Source: Thermomonas sp.
Lineage (GTDB): Bacteria > Pseudomonadota > Gammaproteobacteria > Xanthomonadales > Xanthomonadaceae
NCBI RefSeq assembly: GCF_023953935.1
Contig: NZ_JAMLIW010000003.1
Span: forward strand, 120,001 to 184,000
DNA: 64,000 nt
Direction: 5' to 3'
The position numbers were made by a program, and so were the translations under genes. The notes below the pieces were generated by a model, which saw nothing but the letters and a program-made list of their open reading frames with translations, had not been told where the DNA came from and did not search any database. Positions 20,054 to 30,464 of this stretch are shown one piece after another (within the stretch, counting starts at the first letter, position 1; each line of letters begins with the position of its first letter).

Positions 20054-20722
20054 TCAGAAGTGGCGCGCCCGGTTCCTGGGCAGCTGGGCCTTCAGGAAGG
20101 CCATCTGGTCGGCGAGGATATTGCGGTTGGACAGGATCAGGTGTTCGATCCAGCTCGGCCGGTAGGGCACCGCCAGCAATGGCATGCCGGCCTGCTGCGG
20201 GGTGCGGTTGCCCTTGTGCGAATTGCAGTGGAGGCAGGCGCTGACCACGTTCTCCCAGATGTCGCGGCCACCTTTGGACAGCGGCAGGACGTGGTCGCGG
20301 GTGAGGGTGTTGCCGTGGAATTCGCGCCCGCAGTACAGGCACAGGTGCTGGTCGCGGGCGAACAGCGCCGGGTTGGTCAACGCGGGCGTTGGGTCGAGCG
20401 CGGCGGGACGCGCGTGGCCGCGTGCGGCGATGATCGGATGCAGCTGGATCAGGCTTTGCCGGCCGCTGCCGCGATTGATGCCGCCGTGGATCGACAGGCA
20501 AGGGTCGCCCAATGTCCAGGCGACGGCGTCGCGCGCGTACAGGCAGGTGGCGTCTTGCCAGCTCAGCCAGTCGAGCGCGCGGCCGCAGGCATCCAGCCCG
20601 AGCAGGCGCAGTCCGGCCGACGGATGATTCCGGTTCGGAAAAGCCAGCAGGCCGGCCGCAGCCATGGCCACGGACCCCGTGCCCACACCCTTGCGGTGCG
20701 CGTGTGCTGTATCGCTCTCCAT
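20054..20722 (-). CDS. HNH endonuclease family protein
   Basis: 222 residues. The C-terminal half holds a complete HNH core with a zinc knuckle: CLYCGREF, LTRDHVLPLSKGGRDIWEN, and CLHCNSHKGNRTP (two CxxC pairs about 40 residues apart). Such stand-alone HNH proteins are common single-copy genes in proteobacteria and not necessarily mobile. The N-terminal 100 residues are an uncharacterised beta-rich region. An internal Met at residue 20 could be the true start. It is divergent from the serine hydrolase at 20869. Confidence 0.85.
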   Translation of the reverse strand: MESDTAHAHRKGVGTGSVAMAAAGLLAFPNRNHPSAGLRLLGLDACGRALDWLSWQDATCLYARDAVAWTLGDPCLSIHGGINRGSGRQSLIQLHPIIAARGHARPAALDPTPALTNPALFARDQHLCLYCGREFHGNTLTRDHVLPLSKGGRDIWENVVSACLHCNSHKGNRTPQQAGMPLLAVPYRPSWIEHLILSNRNILADQMAFLKAQLPRNRARHF

Positions 20723-20868
20723 ACGGGAATCCAGTTTATACGCCGTTCCTGCGGCTTTGGGTAGCGAACCCGCGCAAACCGGGGGCAGGGACGCCGTTTG
20801 CTTCCGCTCGCCGGCGAGTAAGCTCTTGGACTTCGGTGGATACGCCGCTTTTTCGGGGATGGGCGCAC

Positions 20869-22047
20869 ATGGGTTCAGAGTCGGTCGTCCGGACGGGGCG
20901 GCGCAATTTCGTGAAGGCGGCCGGGACCCTGCTGCTGGCTTCGGCGTTCCCGGCGTCCATTGCCGGCGCGGTTGAGGCCGTGCCGGATGGCTTGGAGCGC
21001 GCGCTTGCAGAGCTCGCGGACGCGGCCATCCGCACTCGGGCCTGTCCCGGGATCCAGATGTCCGTCTGGCAGGAAAATCGTCCGCGGGTGACGCTTGCCC
21101 GCGGCAGCGCGAATCTGGAAACCGCCACGCCGGTCGCGGCGGCCAGCGTGTTCCGCGCCGGTTCGCTGACCAAGCAGTTCACGGCGGCGTTGATCGCGAA
21201 GCTGGAGGAACAGGGCAAGCTGTCCGTGCACGACGGACTGGATCGGTATCTTGAGTTCTTCGCCGGGAAACACCCGCCCACGCTGCTGGAGCTGATCCAC
21301 CATACCGCCGGGGTCCACGCTGCCACGGAGTCCGTTTTCGATCCGCGCAACGTCACCCAGGTGGAATTGGCCAGGCGCATTGCGGCGCAGGAGAACTTGT
21401 ACGACTTCCCGCCCGGGACCGCATGGTTGTACAGCAATGCCAATTACATCCTGCTGGGGGCGGTCATCGAGGCGGTCACCGGACAGCCATTGGCCACGGC
21501 GGCGCGGCGCCTGTTGTTCGAGCCGCTCGGCCTGGCCGACACGGCGTTCGATGCCAATGCGGACGTCGTGCCGAACCGGGTCAACGGCTACACGCCAACC
21601 GCCGCCGGCGCGGTGGCGTTTGCCAATGCCGACTGCCTGCCCGTCGAACAGGCGGGCGGCGCCGGCGCGATCCGATCGACGGCGACCGACCTGTGCCGGT
21701 GGCATCAGGCCTTGTTCTCGGGAAGTGTCGTTTCGCGAGCTTCGCTCGAGCGGATGCTGGCCCCGGCCCGGCTGCGGGACGGCCGTCCGGCCATCGAACA
21801 CCGGTTCGATCCTGCCGATGCCAACATGGGCGCCACCGGCTACGGGTATGGCCTGCTGCTGGATCGCGCCACCAGGGATGGCGGCTTGATCGCGCTGCAC
21901 AGTGGCTTCATCAGCGGGTTCTCGGCCTGGCTGGCGACCCATGTGCCGAGCCGGCTGACGGTGGCCTGCCTGTGCAACGTCGATCCGAATCCGAATCTGC
22001 CGTTCAGGCAACTGCGCAGGACGGTGTTCGCGCAACAGCTGCCGTGA
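20869..22047 (+). CDS. Tat-exported serine hydrolase (class C beta-lactamase/esterase family)
   Basis: 392 residues of the beta-lactamase-related serine hydrolase family (Pfam Beta-lactamase). Catalytic motifs are S-x-x-K in GSLTKQ (Ser99, Lys102) and Y-x-N in WLYSNANY (Tyr188, Asn190). The C-terminal LIALHSGFISGF is in the place of the KTG-like box as HSG. The N-terminus has a twin-arginine signal, RRNFVKAAG, followed by a hydrophobic stretch, so the protein is probably exported folded. Substrate unknown; esterase, peptidase or weak beta-lactamase are all possible. Confidence 0.85.
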   Translation: MGSESVVRTGRRNFVKAAGTLLLASAFPASIAGAVEAVPDGLERALAELADAAIRTRACPGIQMSVWQENRPRVTLARGSANLETATPVAAASVFRAGSLTKQFTAALIAKLEEQGKLSVHDGLDRYLEFFAGKHPPTLLELIHHTAGVHAATESVFDPRNVTQVELARRIAAQENLYDFPPGTAWLYSNANYILLGAVIEAVTGQPLATAARRLLFEPLGLADTAFDANADVVPNRVNGYTPTAAGAVAFANADCLPVEQAGGAGAIRSTATDLCRWHQALFSGSVVSRASLERMLAPARLRDGRPAIEHRFDPADANMGATGYGYGLLLDRATRDGGLIALHSGFISGFSAWLATHVPSRLTVACLCNVDPNPNLPFRQLRRTVFAQQLP

Positions 22048-22068
22048 TCCCGTTGGGCCGTTCGGCTG

Positions 22069-23865
<1,797 letters not shown>

Positions 23866-23964
23866 GGGGTCGGGTCCTGGCGCATGCGGGCCGCCGATCG
23901 GCCCATCCGGTGAGGGACATACTATAGCGTATGGTGCGGCGGAACGGGAAGCCCGCGCGCTAAC

Positions 23965-24462
23965 TCAGCGCAGGGTGCCGGGCAGGCCGGGCACCGGCGA
24001 GAGCGCACTGCTGGCCTTGACCTTCCAATCCTTTGCACCCGCGCCTTCAGGCGTGGCCTGCACGCTGCCTTCGAGGGTGTAGCTCAGGCCGTGGCCGTCG
24101 GCCAGCGCAGTCGCAATACGGGCCATGCCGGCGGGCGTGGGGACGAGCGTGGTGACGTGGGTGTCGGCGGATTCCGGGCCGATTTCCAGATTCGGCTGCG
24201 CCTCGATATGGGCCGCGGCGCCGTTGTCGAAGCGCAAGTCCAGGCGCACCGCAGTGAAGCGCATCGGCATGCTGCTGTAGTTGTTCAGCCGCAGCTGCAG
24301 TTCCCAGCGGCCATCGGCGCGGACGGTGAGCTGCTGGAGGCTGGCGGCGGGCTGGGACACGCGTCGCACCGGGCCGCGGCCGCTGCAGCTGGTCAACAGC
24401 AGGATGGCAACGATCGGCAGCGCAAGCCGAAGCAGTCCGCGGAGGGTCAACGATGCCGGCAT
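23965..24462 (-). CDS. LEA type 2 family lipoprotein
   Basis: 165 residues. The hydrophobic N-terminus ends in a lipobox-like LLTSC, so it is probably a lipoprotein. The remainder resembles LEA-type-2/WHy beta-sandwich proteins: LQLRLNNYSSMPMRFTAVRLDLRF and NLEIGPESADTHVTTLV. Function unknown, possibly related to membrane or desiccation stress. ATG at 24462 lies 4 nt after the stop of the small gene upstream, so the two are probably one transcription unit. Confidence 0.8.
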   Translation of the reverse strand: MPASLTLRGLLRLALPIVAILLLTSCSGRGPVRRVSQPAASLQQLTVRADGRWELQLRLNNYSSMPMRFTAVRLDLRFDNGAAAHIEAQPNLEIGPESADTHVTTLVPTPAGMARIATALADGHGLSYTLEGSVQATPEGAGAKDWKVKASSALSPVPGLPGTLR

Positions 24463-24466
24463 GGCG

Positions 24467-24652
24467 TCAGAACGTTTCCGGGCCGGGCACCGGAAGTTCC
24501 CGGATGTAGAGGTCCTTGGCCTTGATGAAGGCCTCGGCGCAGCGGTAAGCCTCGCGTCCCAGTTCGATCCGCGTGGCGTCATCCAGCGCGGTTCCGGAGT
24601 GGGCGCCCACGAGCTGGGCGAACAGGGTCAGGGCGATGTCGTGGATATCCAT
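24467..24652 (-). CDS. Small conserved protein, unknown function
   Basis: 61 residues, acidic and helical: MDIHDIALTLFAQLVGAHSG, then ELGREAYRCAEAFIKAKD. No motif, membrane segment or signal peptide is visible. It begins at ATG 24652 and ends 4 nt before the LEA-type lipoprotein gene, so the two are probably co-transcribed. I do not recognise the family. Confidence 0.65.
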   Translation of the reverse strand: MDIHDIALTLFAQLVGAHSGTALDDATRIELGREAYRCAEAFIKAKDLYIRELPVPGPETF

Positions 24653-24795
24653 GGCGTGGCTCGGTTGGGTCCGGCTGGGCGAATGTCGAACATACACCGC
24701 CCGCGCGCCGGCCGGAACCCGGTGATGGTCTTCCGGTGGCGATTCCGCGGCGGTCGGCGCAGGTCCGGACGGCGGTTGTCACCGCCCGGATCGCC

Positions 24796-26877
24796 TTACC
24801 AGATCACCACGCGGGCATCACCGCTGCGCACCATGGCATCGCCCGGCTTGCAGCTGAAGGCCTGCTCGAACGCGGTCATGTTGGATGGTGCGCCGATCGC
24901 GCGGAAATTGGCCGGCGCGTGCGGATCGGTGTTCAGGCGCACGCGCAGTTCATCCGGGGTGAAGTTGCGGCGCCACACCGTGGCCCAGTTGAAGAAGAAG
25001 CGCTGGTTCTCGCTGTGGCCGTCGATCATCTCGTCACCGGAACGACCGGCATCGCGCAACGCCTTCTGATAGGCATCCCAAGCCACGTTCAAGCCGCCGA
25101 GGTCGGCGATATTCTCACCCAAGGTCAGCTGGCCCTTCACGTGCAGGCCATCGATTGAAACGTAATCGTCGAACTGCTTCACCAGCCGCGCGGTGCGGGC
25201 TTCGAAACGCTCGCGGTCGCCGGGCGTCCACCAGTTGTTGAAGTTGCCGTGGGCATCGAATTGACTGCCCTGGTCGTCGTAGCCGTGCATCATCTCGTGG
25301 CCGATGACCGCACCGATGCCACCGTAGTTCAGCGCCGGATCGGCCTTGGGGTCGAAGAAGGGTGGTTGCAGGATCGCGGCCGGGAACACGATCTCGTTCA
25401 TCAGCGGGTTGTAGTAGGCGTTGACCGTCTGCGGCGTCATGCCCCATTCGCTGCGATCGACCGGCTTGCCGATCTTGGCCATGCCCCAGGCGTGGTTGAA
25501 GCGCGCTGCGGCCAACACGTTGCCGAGGTAATCACCGCGGGAAGTGGCAAGGCCATCCCAGCTGCGCCAGTGATCCGGATAACCGATCTTGGGCGTGAAG
25601 CTGGCCCATTTCTCCATCGCCTTCGTCCGGGTTTCCGGGCTCATCCAATCGAGGTGTTCCAGCCGCGCCTTCAGCGCCAGCCGCAGGTTCTGCACCAGCG
25701 CCTCCATCTGCGCCTTGGATTCGGCGGGGAAATACTCGCGCACGTACAACTGCCCCAGCGCCTCGCCGGCCGAGCCCTCGACACCATCGAGTACGCGCTT
25801 CCAGCGCGGTTTCTGCTGCTGTTGTCCACGCAGGGTGCGGGCGAAGAAGGCGAAGCGCTCATCGGCGAACTTCGAGGACAGCATCGGCGCCATCCCGTCG
25901 ATCATGTGTGCGCGCAGGTAGGCCTGCCATTGTGCGGCCGGCACGTCGACCAGCATCTTGTTGAATTCGGCGAAGAACGCCGGCTGCGACAGCGAGAAGC
26001 CATCCGCCTGCACGCCATTGGCGCTGAAGAAGGCCGACCACGGGAAGTTCGGCGACAGCCGGTCGGCCTCGACCATGCTGACGAAGTGGTACTGGTTGTT
26101 GGGGTCGCGCAATTCGATCGGCGAGAGCGAAGCGCGTGCCAGCCGGGTCTCGAAGGCGAGCACGTCACTGGCCTGCTGCTGCGCGTCCGCCGCGGGGATG
26201 CCGGCGTTCTGCAACTGCCGAGCGACGTGGGCGACGTAGGCGGCACGAATCGCCTTGTATTTCCCGTCCGGACCGTCTTCGAGGTAGTAGGCCTTTTCGG
26301 GTAGCGACAGGCCGCCCTGGTAGGCATAGCCGATCTTGTGGCTGGAATCCTTGAAATCGGCTTCGGCACCGAAGGCGAACACCGCGCCGCGACCGGCCGC
26401 GAATTCCTCGCGCAGGTAGGCAGCGATGTCGGCCGGCGTCTTCAGGGTGTCGATGCGATCGAGCATCGGCCGGATCGGAGTGACGCCCGCGGCCTCGATG
26501 GTGGCTTCGTTCATGCCGCTGGCGTACAGGTCACCCACCAGCTTTTCGATCCCGCTGGCATTCGGGTTGGCGGCGGCGGCTTCCACAAGGTGCCGGCTGG
26601 CGGCTTGCGAGCGCTCGTCGAGCATCTCGAAACTGCCCCAGCTGGTCTTGTCCGACGGCACCGGGTTGGCCGCAAGCCAGCGGCTGTTGACGTAATCGGC
26701 GAGGTTGTTGCACGCGTTTTTCGATGGGTCGAGGTCGCTGCTGCGGAAGGCCGCCAGCGGGGGCAGGTCGCTGCCGTGGGCAGACGCACCGGCACTCGCA
26801 TCGACGGCGGGTGCGTTGGCGGCGGCGAGGGCGGCGGTGATGGCCAGCGACAGGAGCAAAGGTTTGCGGACGGTCAC
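24796..26877 (-). CDS. M13 family (neprilysin-like) metallopeptidase
   Basis: 693 residues, full length for bacterial M13/PepO-type zinc endopeptidases. An N-terminal signal peptide (cleavage near NAPAVDA) puts it in the periplasm or outside. The zinc site is HEMMH in VIGHEMMHGYDDQG (near 524), the third ligand is in ENIADLGG (near 587), and the substrate-binding NAYYNPLMNEIVFPA is intact. The C-terminus has the family ending CKPGDAMV. It cleaves oligopeptides rather than proteins. It lies next to two M16 peptidase genes on the same strand. Confidence 0.95.
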   Translation of the reverse strand: MTVRKPLLLSLAITAALAAANAPAVDASAGASAHGSDLPPLAAFRSSDLDPSKNACNNLADYVNSRWLAANPVPSDKTSWGSFEMLDERSQAASRHLVEAAAANPNASGIEKLVGDLYASGMNEATIEAAGVTPIRPMLDRIDTLKTPADIAAYLREEFAAGRGAVFAFGAEADFKDSSHKIGYAYQGGLSLPEKAYYLEDGPDGKYKAIRAAYVAHVARQLQNAGIPAADAQQQASDVLAFETRLARASLSPIELRDPNNQYHFVSMVEADRLSPNFPWSAFFSANGVQADGFSLSQPAFFAEFNKMLVDVPAAQWQAYLRAHMIDGMAPMLSSKFADERFAFFARTLRGQQQQKPRWKRVLDGVEGSAGEALGQLYVREYFPAESKAQMEALVQNLRLALKARLEHLDWMSPETRTKAMEKWASFTPKIGYPDHWRSWDGLATSRGDYLGNVLAAARFNHAWGMAKIGKPVDRSEWGMTPQTVNAYYNPLMNEIVFPAAILQPPFFDPKADPALNYGGIGAVIGHEMMHGYDDQGSQFDAHGNFNNWWTPGDRERFEARTARLVKQFDDYVSIDGLHVKGQLTLGENIADLGGLNVAWDAYQKALRDAGRSGDEMIDGHSENQRFFFNWATVWRRNFTPDELRVRLNTDPHAPANFRAIGAPSNMTAFEQAFSCKPGDAMVRSGDARVVIW

Positions 26878-26979
26878 GGGAAGTCTCCTGGGATCAGGTG
26901 GGCGCTAGGCGCGAATGCAACCGGGCAATGCTGCGCCGCGCCTTGTTCACGCATGGCGAAGGAAATATCTGGCGGGAAC

Positions 26980-28434
26980 TCAGGGCGAGAAATGCGGATC
27001 GGACAGGCGCATCTCCGTCACCGGCCCGTAAGCCTTGAGCAGGTCGCGGATTTTCGCTGCATCGCCGATCACCACCATCACCAGATCCTTGCTGTCCGGG
27101 AACACCGCGCGGGCGGCGGCGACTTGCTCGGGCGTGGCCGTGGCCACCGCATCGAGGTAGCCGTCGATGTAGCTGCGCGGCTCGCCGTACAGGGTCAGCC
27201 AGGCCAGCGTGGTGCCGACCTGCGCCGCGGTTTCCAGACGCGGTGCGAATTGGCCGGCAATGTAGTTTTTCGCCGATTGCAGGGTGGCGGCATCGAGCCC
27301 ATCGCGGTGCAGGCGGTCGAGGGTGGCGATGGCCATGTCGATCGCGGCGGCAGTGGAATCGGTCTTGGTGAAGGTGGTGATGTCCACGCTGCCGGGCTGG
27401 ATCTGGCGGTCGATGCTGGCGCGGGCGCCATAGGTCAAGCCCGACTTCACCCGCAGTTCGGTATTGAGCATCGAGGTGAAACGGCCACCGAAGGCGGTGG
27501 CGACGATGTCCTGCGCGGCGCGCGCCGGGTCGTCGCGGGTGGTGCCGATATTGGCCAGCGCGAAATAGGTCTGGGTGGCTCCCGGTTTGTCGACCAGCAG
27601 CACGCGACGGCCCGATTGTCTTGGTTCTGCGGCGACTGTCGGCAAGCTGCCGCTGGCACGCGCCCAACTGCCGAACGCACTGCGCACCTGCGCGGTGACG
27701 GCGGCCGGATCGAAATCCCCGGAGATGACCAGGATCAGGCGGTCGCCGCCCATCTGCGCCTGCCGGAAGGTTTGCAGATCGTCGAGGCTGATGTGGGCGA
27801 GGCTGGTTTCGTCGCCTCCGGTCGGACGGCCGTAGGGATGGCCGCGGAACAGCCAGGCATCCGCGTAAGTGCCGATCAAACGGCGCGGATCGGAATCCTT
27901 GGCGGCGGCGATGCCGTCAATCGTGCGCTGGCGCAGCTTGTCGAATTCGTCCTGCTGCATGCGTGGCCGCAGCAGCGCATCGGCCAGCAGCGAGAGCATC
28001 AGGCCGCTGTCTTTGGACAGAAATTGCGCGCTGGCGACGATGGCTTCCTGACTGCTTTCGATCGACAAGCTGCCGCCGGCGCCGTCCACGGCCTGGGCGA
28101 AGGCGAGTGCATCGCGCGTGCCCGCGCCCTGCGAGAGCAGGCTGGCCAGCAGCTCGGCGCTGCCTTCCTTGCCCTGCGGATCGGCGAGTGAACCGCCGCG
28201 CACCAGCGCGGTGGCCGAGACCAGCGGGACATCCTTGCGCGGAACCAGAATCAGGGTGGCGCCGTTGTCCAGCGTGAGGGTCTGGGCTTGCGGGAGGCGT
28301 ACACCGGAAGCGGCCGCCGTTGTGCTGAACCCGGCCAGTGCGATGGCCACGGTGAGCGTCGTGATGATGATTCGCAACAGGCGCATGGGCAGTCCGTTTC
28401 GGTGGTTGAAAGTGCAGGCATTGGCAGCGTTCAT
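26980..28434 (-). CDS. M16 peptidase family protein, degenerate zinc site (partner subunit)
   Basis: 484 residues with an M16 (insulinase-type) fold and a signal peptide. At the place where active members have HxxEH this protein reads EGSAELLASLL, so it lacks the zinc ligands and is probably the non-catalytic partner of the neighbouring active M16 protein, as in mitochondrial processing peptidase-like pairs. The C-terminal half has the usual GDFDPAAVTAQVRSAFGSW and RFTSMLNTELRVKSGLTYGA. The first ATG overlaps the partner's stop (ATGA, 28431-28434) with CGGAG upstream; an alternative start at 28386 gives a tighter signal peptide. Confidence 0.88.
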   Translation of the reverse strand: MNAANACTFNHRNGLPMRLLRIIITTLTVAIALAGFSTTAAASGVRLPQAQTLTLDNGATLILVPRKDVPLVSATALVRGGSLADPQGKEGSAELLASLLSQGAGTRDALAFAQAVDGAGGSLSIESSQEAIVASAQFLSKDSGLMLSLLADALLRPRMQQDEFDKLRQRTIDGIAAAKDSDPRRLIGTYADAWLFRGHPYGRPTGGDETSLAHISLDDLQTFRQAQMGGDRLILVISGDFDPAAVTAQVRSAFGSWARASGSLPTVAAEPRQSGRRVLLVDKPGATQTYFALANIGTTRDDPARAAQDIVATAFGGRFTSMLNTELRVKSGLTYGARASIDRQIQPGSVDITTFTKTDSTAAAIDMAIATLDRLHRDGLDAATLQSAKNYIAGQFAPRLETAAQVGTTLAWLTLYGEPRSYIDGYLDAVATATPEQVAAARAVFPDSKDLVMVVIGDAAKIRDLLKAYGPVTEMRLSDPHFSP

Positions 28435-29810
28435 CGGCCGGACTCCGTGCCGTCGGCGGCCGGCAGCAGCAGGCCGGTGGTGCGGTTGCGCTGGCGCAAA
28501 AGCTTCGCCGCCAGCGCCTGGATGTCGGTGGCGCTCACCGCCGCATAGCGGGACGGGGCATCGAACGCCAGCCGGTAATCGCCATTGAAGACCTCGAAGG
28601 TGCCCAGCACACGTGCCTTGCCGTTGATCGTTGCCATCTGCCGCCAGAACGCCGACAGCTGCAGGTTGCGCGCCTTGTCCAATTCGGCGGCAGTCACGCC
28701 ATCGCGGACGATGCGCGCCAATTCGTCGTCGAGCAGCGCCTGCGCCTTGGTCACGTCGGCGCCCGGCGGCAGCATCGCGTAGACCCAGAACAATCCGGGA
28801 TCGAAGCCGAGATCGGCAAACGCGCCCACGTCCACCGCCGCCTGTTCGCGTTCGACCAGGCGCTGGTGCAGACGCGAGGAATCACCATCGGCAAGAATCG
28901 TGGTCAACAGTTCCAGTGCCGGTGCGTCCTTGCCGGCGGCGCCGAAGCCGGTGTGGAACGCGTAGGCGAGGATCGGCGCGCGCACGTCGCCGCGTTCGAC
29001 CACGATCCGGCGTTCGCCGAGTTGCTCGGGCTCGACCGTGGTGACGGCGGGCGGTGCCGGCTGGCGCGGGGTTGTCGCGAGATATTGATCGGCCAGCGCG
29101 AACACCTGCTGCGGGTCGATGTCGCCGGTGATCACCAGCACCGCATTGTTCGGTGCGTAATAGGTCTTGAAGAAGGCCTTGAGGTCGTCGATGGTCCAGT
29201 GCTCGATGTCGCTGGGCCAGCCGATGGTCGGGATGTGGTAGGGATGGGCGATGAAGGCGGTGGCCTGCATCTGCTCCACCAGGGTGCCGAAGCCGTCGTT
29301 GTCGACGCTGGAGCGGCGTTCGCTGTAGACCACGCCGCGCTCGCTTTCGACCACCTTGGGATCGAAGGCGAGGTTGGCCATGCGGTCGCCTTCCAGATCG
29401 AAGATGGTCTCCAGCGCGGAGGAGGGGAACCAGTCGGTGTAGATGGTGAGGTCATTGCTGGTGCTGGCGTTGTTGCTGCCGCCGGCGGCCTCCATGGTGC
29501 GGTCGAATTCACCCGGCGCGCGGCGGCTGGTGCCGTTGAACATCATGTGTTCGAAGAAATGCGCCAGCCCGGTGATGCCGACGTGTTCGTTGCGGCTGCC
29601 AACCCGGTAGAAGGTGTAGTAATTGGCGCTGGGGATGTCGTGATCCGGCCAGACGATGATCTTCAGGCCGTTGGCCAGGGTCTTGCTGACGATCTGCTCG
29701 CTGCCGGGAACGGCGGCGGCAGCAGGAGCGGGCCCCGCCGGCTGCGCGGCCAGTGCTGGCAAGTTGGCGCAGCCCAGCAGCAGCGCGAGGGCGGAGGAAA
29801 GCAGGCGCAT
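28431..29810 (-). CDS. M16 family zinc metallopeptidase (catalytic subunit)
   Basis: 459 residues. A signal peptide (MRLLSSALALLLGCANLPALA) is followed by the M16 catalytic domain with the inverted zinc motif HFFEH (near 83-87) in GLAHFFEHMMFNGT. The second half contains the partner-like domain. Periplasmic processing or degradation of peptides is the family role. The start at 29810 gives the signal peptide; the frame runs on upstream into repeat DNA and is not believed. It overlaps the partner gene by 4 nt, which fits equal co-expression of the two subunits. Confidence 0.93.
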   Translation of the reverse strand: MRLLSSALALLLGCANLPALAAQPAGPAPAAAAVPGSEQIVSKTLANGLKIIVWPDHDIPSANYYTFYRVGSRNEHVGITGLAHFFEHMMFNGTSRRAPGEFDRTMEAAGGSNNASTSNDLTIYTDWFPSSALETIFDLEGDRMANLAFDPKVVESERGVVYSERRSSVDNDGFGTLVEQMQATAFIAHPYHIPTIGWPSDIEHWTIDDLKAFFKTYYAPNNAVLVITGDIDPQQVFALADQYLATTPRQPAPPAVTTVEPEQLGERRIVVERGDVRAPILAYAFHTGFGAAGKDAPALELLTTILADGDSSRLHQRLVEREQAAVDVGAFADLGFDPGLFWVYAMLPPGADVTKAQALLDDELARIVRDGVTAAELDKARNLQLSAFWRQMATINGKARVLGTFEVFNGDYRLAFDAPSRYAAVSATDIQALAAKLLRQRNRTTGLLLPAADGTESGR

Positions 29811-30464
29811 GGCGTTTTCCGGAGGGGAATCGGGAAAGCATGACCGATCGCCGCCGCCACGCCAATCTGCCGGAAGTCGTGTTGCGGGCGCCGTGCGGCG
29901 GTCGTCTGTGGGAGCGTGCCCTGCGCGCGACGGAAGTGCGTTGATACCTGAAGATGTACTTGCGTCAGCGCCGGTCGCCTGCCTCCGCGTTCGGCCCGCC
30001 ACTCAGTGCTTCGCATCCGGCTTCGATGCGTGGCCGCGGGCCATCCCTGGCCCGCTCGGACCGATCACGGAGGCAGGCGCCCTAGGGGTATTCCATTCTG
30101 ACATTCGGTTTGCGTTTGCGTCAGCGCCGGTTGCTTGCCTACGCACTCTGCCCGTCGCTCGGAACTTCGCCGGGCTCCGCAGGCCTTTTGGGCAAATGTC
30201 CCCCGGCATCCGCCTGCGGCGAATGCCTCCTCCTTTACTTTGCCCAAAAGGCCCGCGAAACCCGACGAATCGGGGTGCGATTTTTGGCCACGCAAAGCGA
30301 GGAACCACAGTTCGCGGGTTGCTCGCTGGGGTTCGAGCGGGCCATCCATGGCCCGCTCGACCCGATCGTGGCGGCAGGCGCCCTCGGGGGACCTCCGAGC
30401 TTGTACGCGCATGACGCCCGCACTCTTGCGCTACCCTTTCGTCAACACCTGACAGGGGCAGCGC
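29811..30464. other. Gene-free, repeat-rich intergenic region
   Basis: About 650 bp without a supported gene. It has two diverged copies of a segment near 29955-30095 and 30120-30412: GTCAGCGCCGG occurs at both starts, and GGGCCATCCCTGGCCCGCTCG and GGGCCATCCATGGCCCGCTC, each followed by GGCAGGCGCCCT, near both ends. Inside the second copy is a strong hairpin (listed separately). Reading frames through it on either strand are low-complexity and Arg/Pro-rich, typical of translated repeat DNA. It probably also holds the promoters of both flanking genes. Confidence 0.75.
30182..30253. repeat. Large composite hairpin in a dispersed repeat
   Basis: A perfect 15-bp inverted repeat, GGCCTTTTGGGCAAA (30182-30196) with TTTGCCCAAAAGGCC (30239-30253), encloses an inner hairpin GGCATCCGCC/GGCGAATGCC (30205-30227, one G-T). 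The 3-nt inner loop and the symmetric outer arms suggest a structured mobile-type repeat (REP/BIME or MITE-like). I have seen similar sequence in other xanthomonads, but copy number here cannot be counted from one window. Confidence 0.8.
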
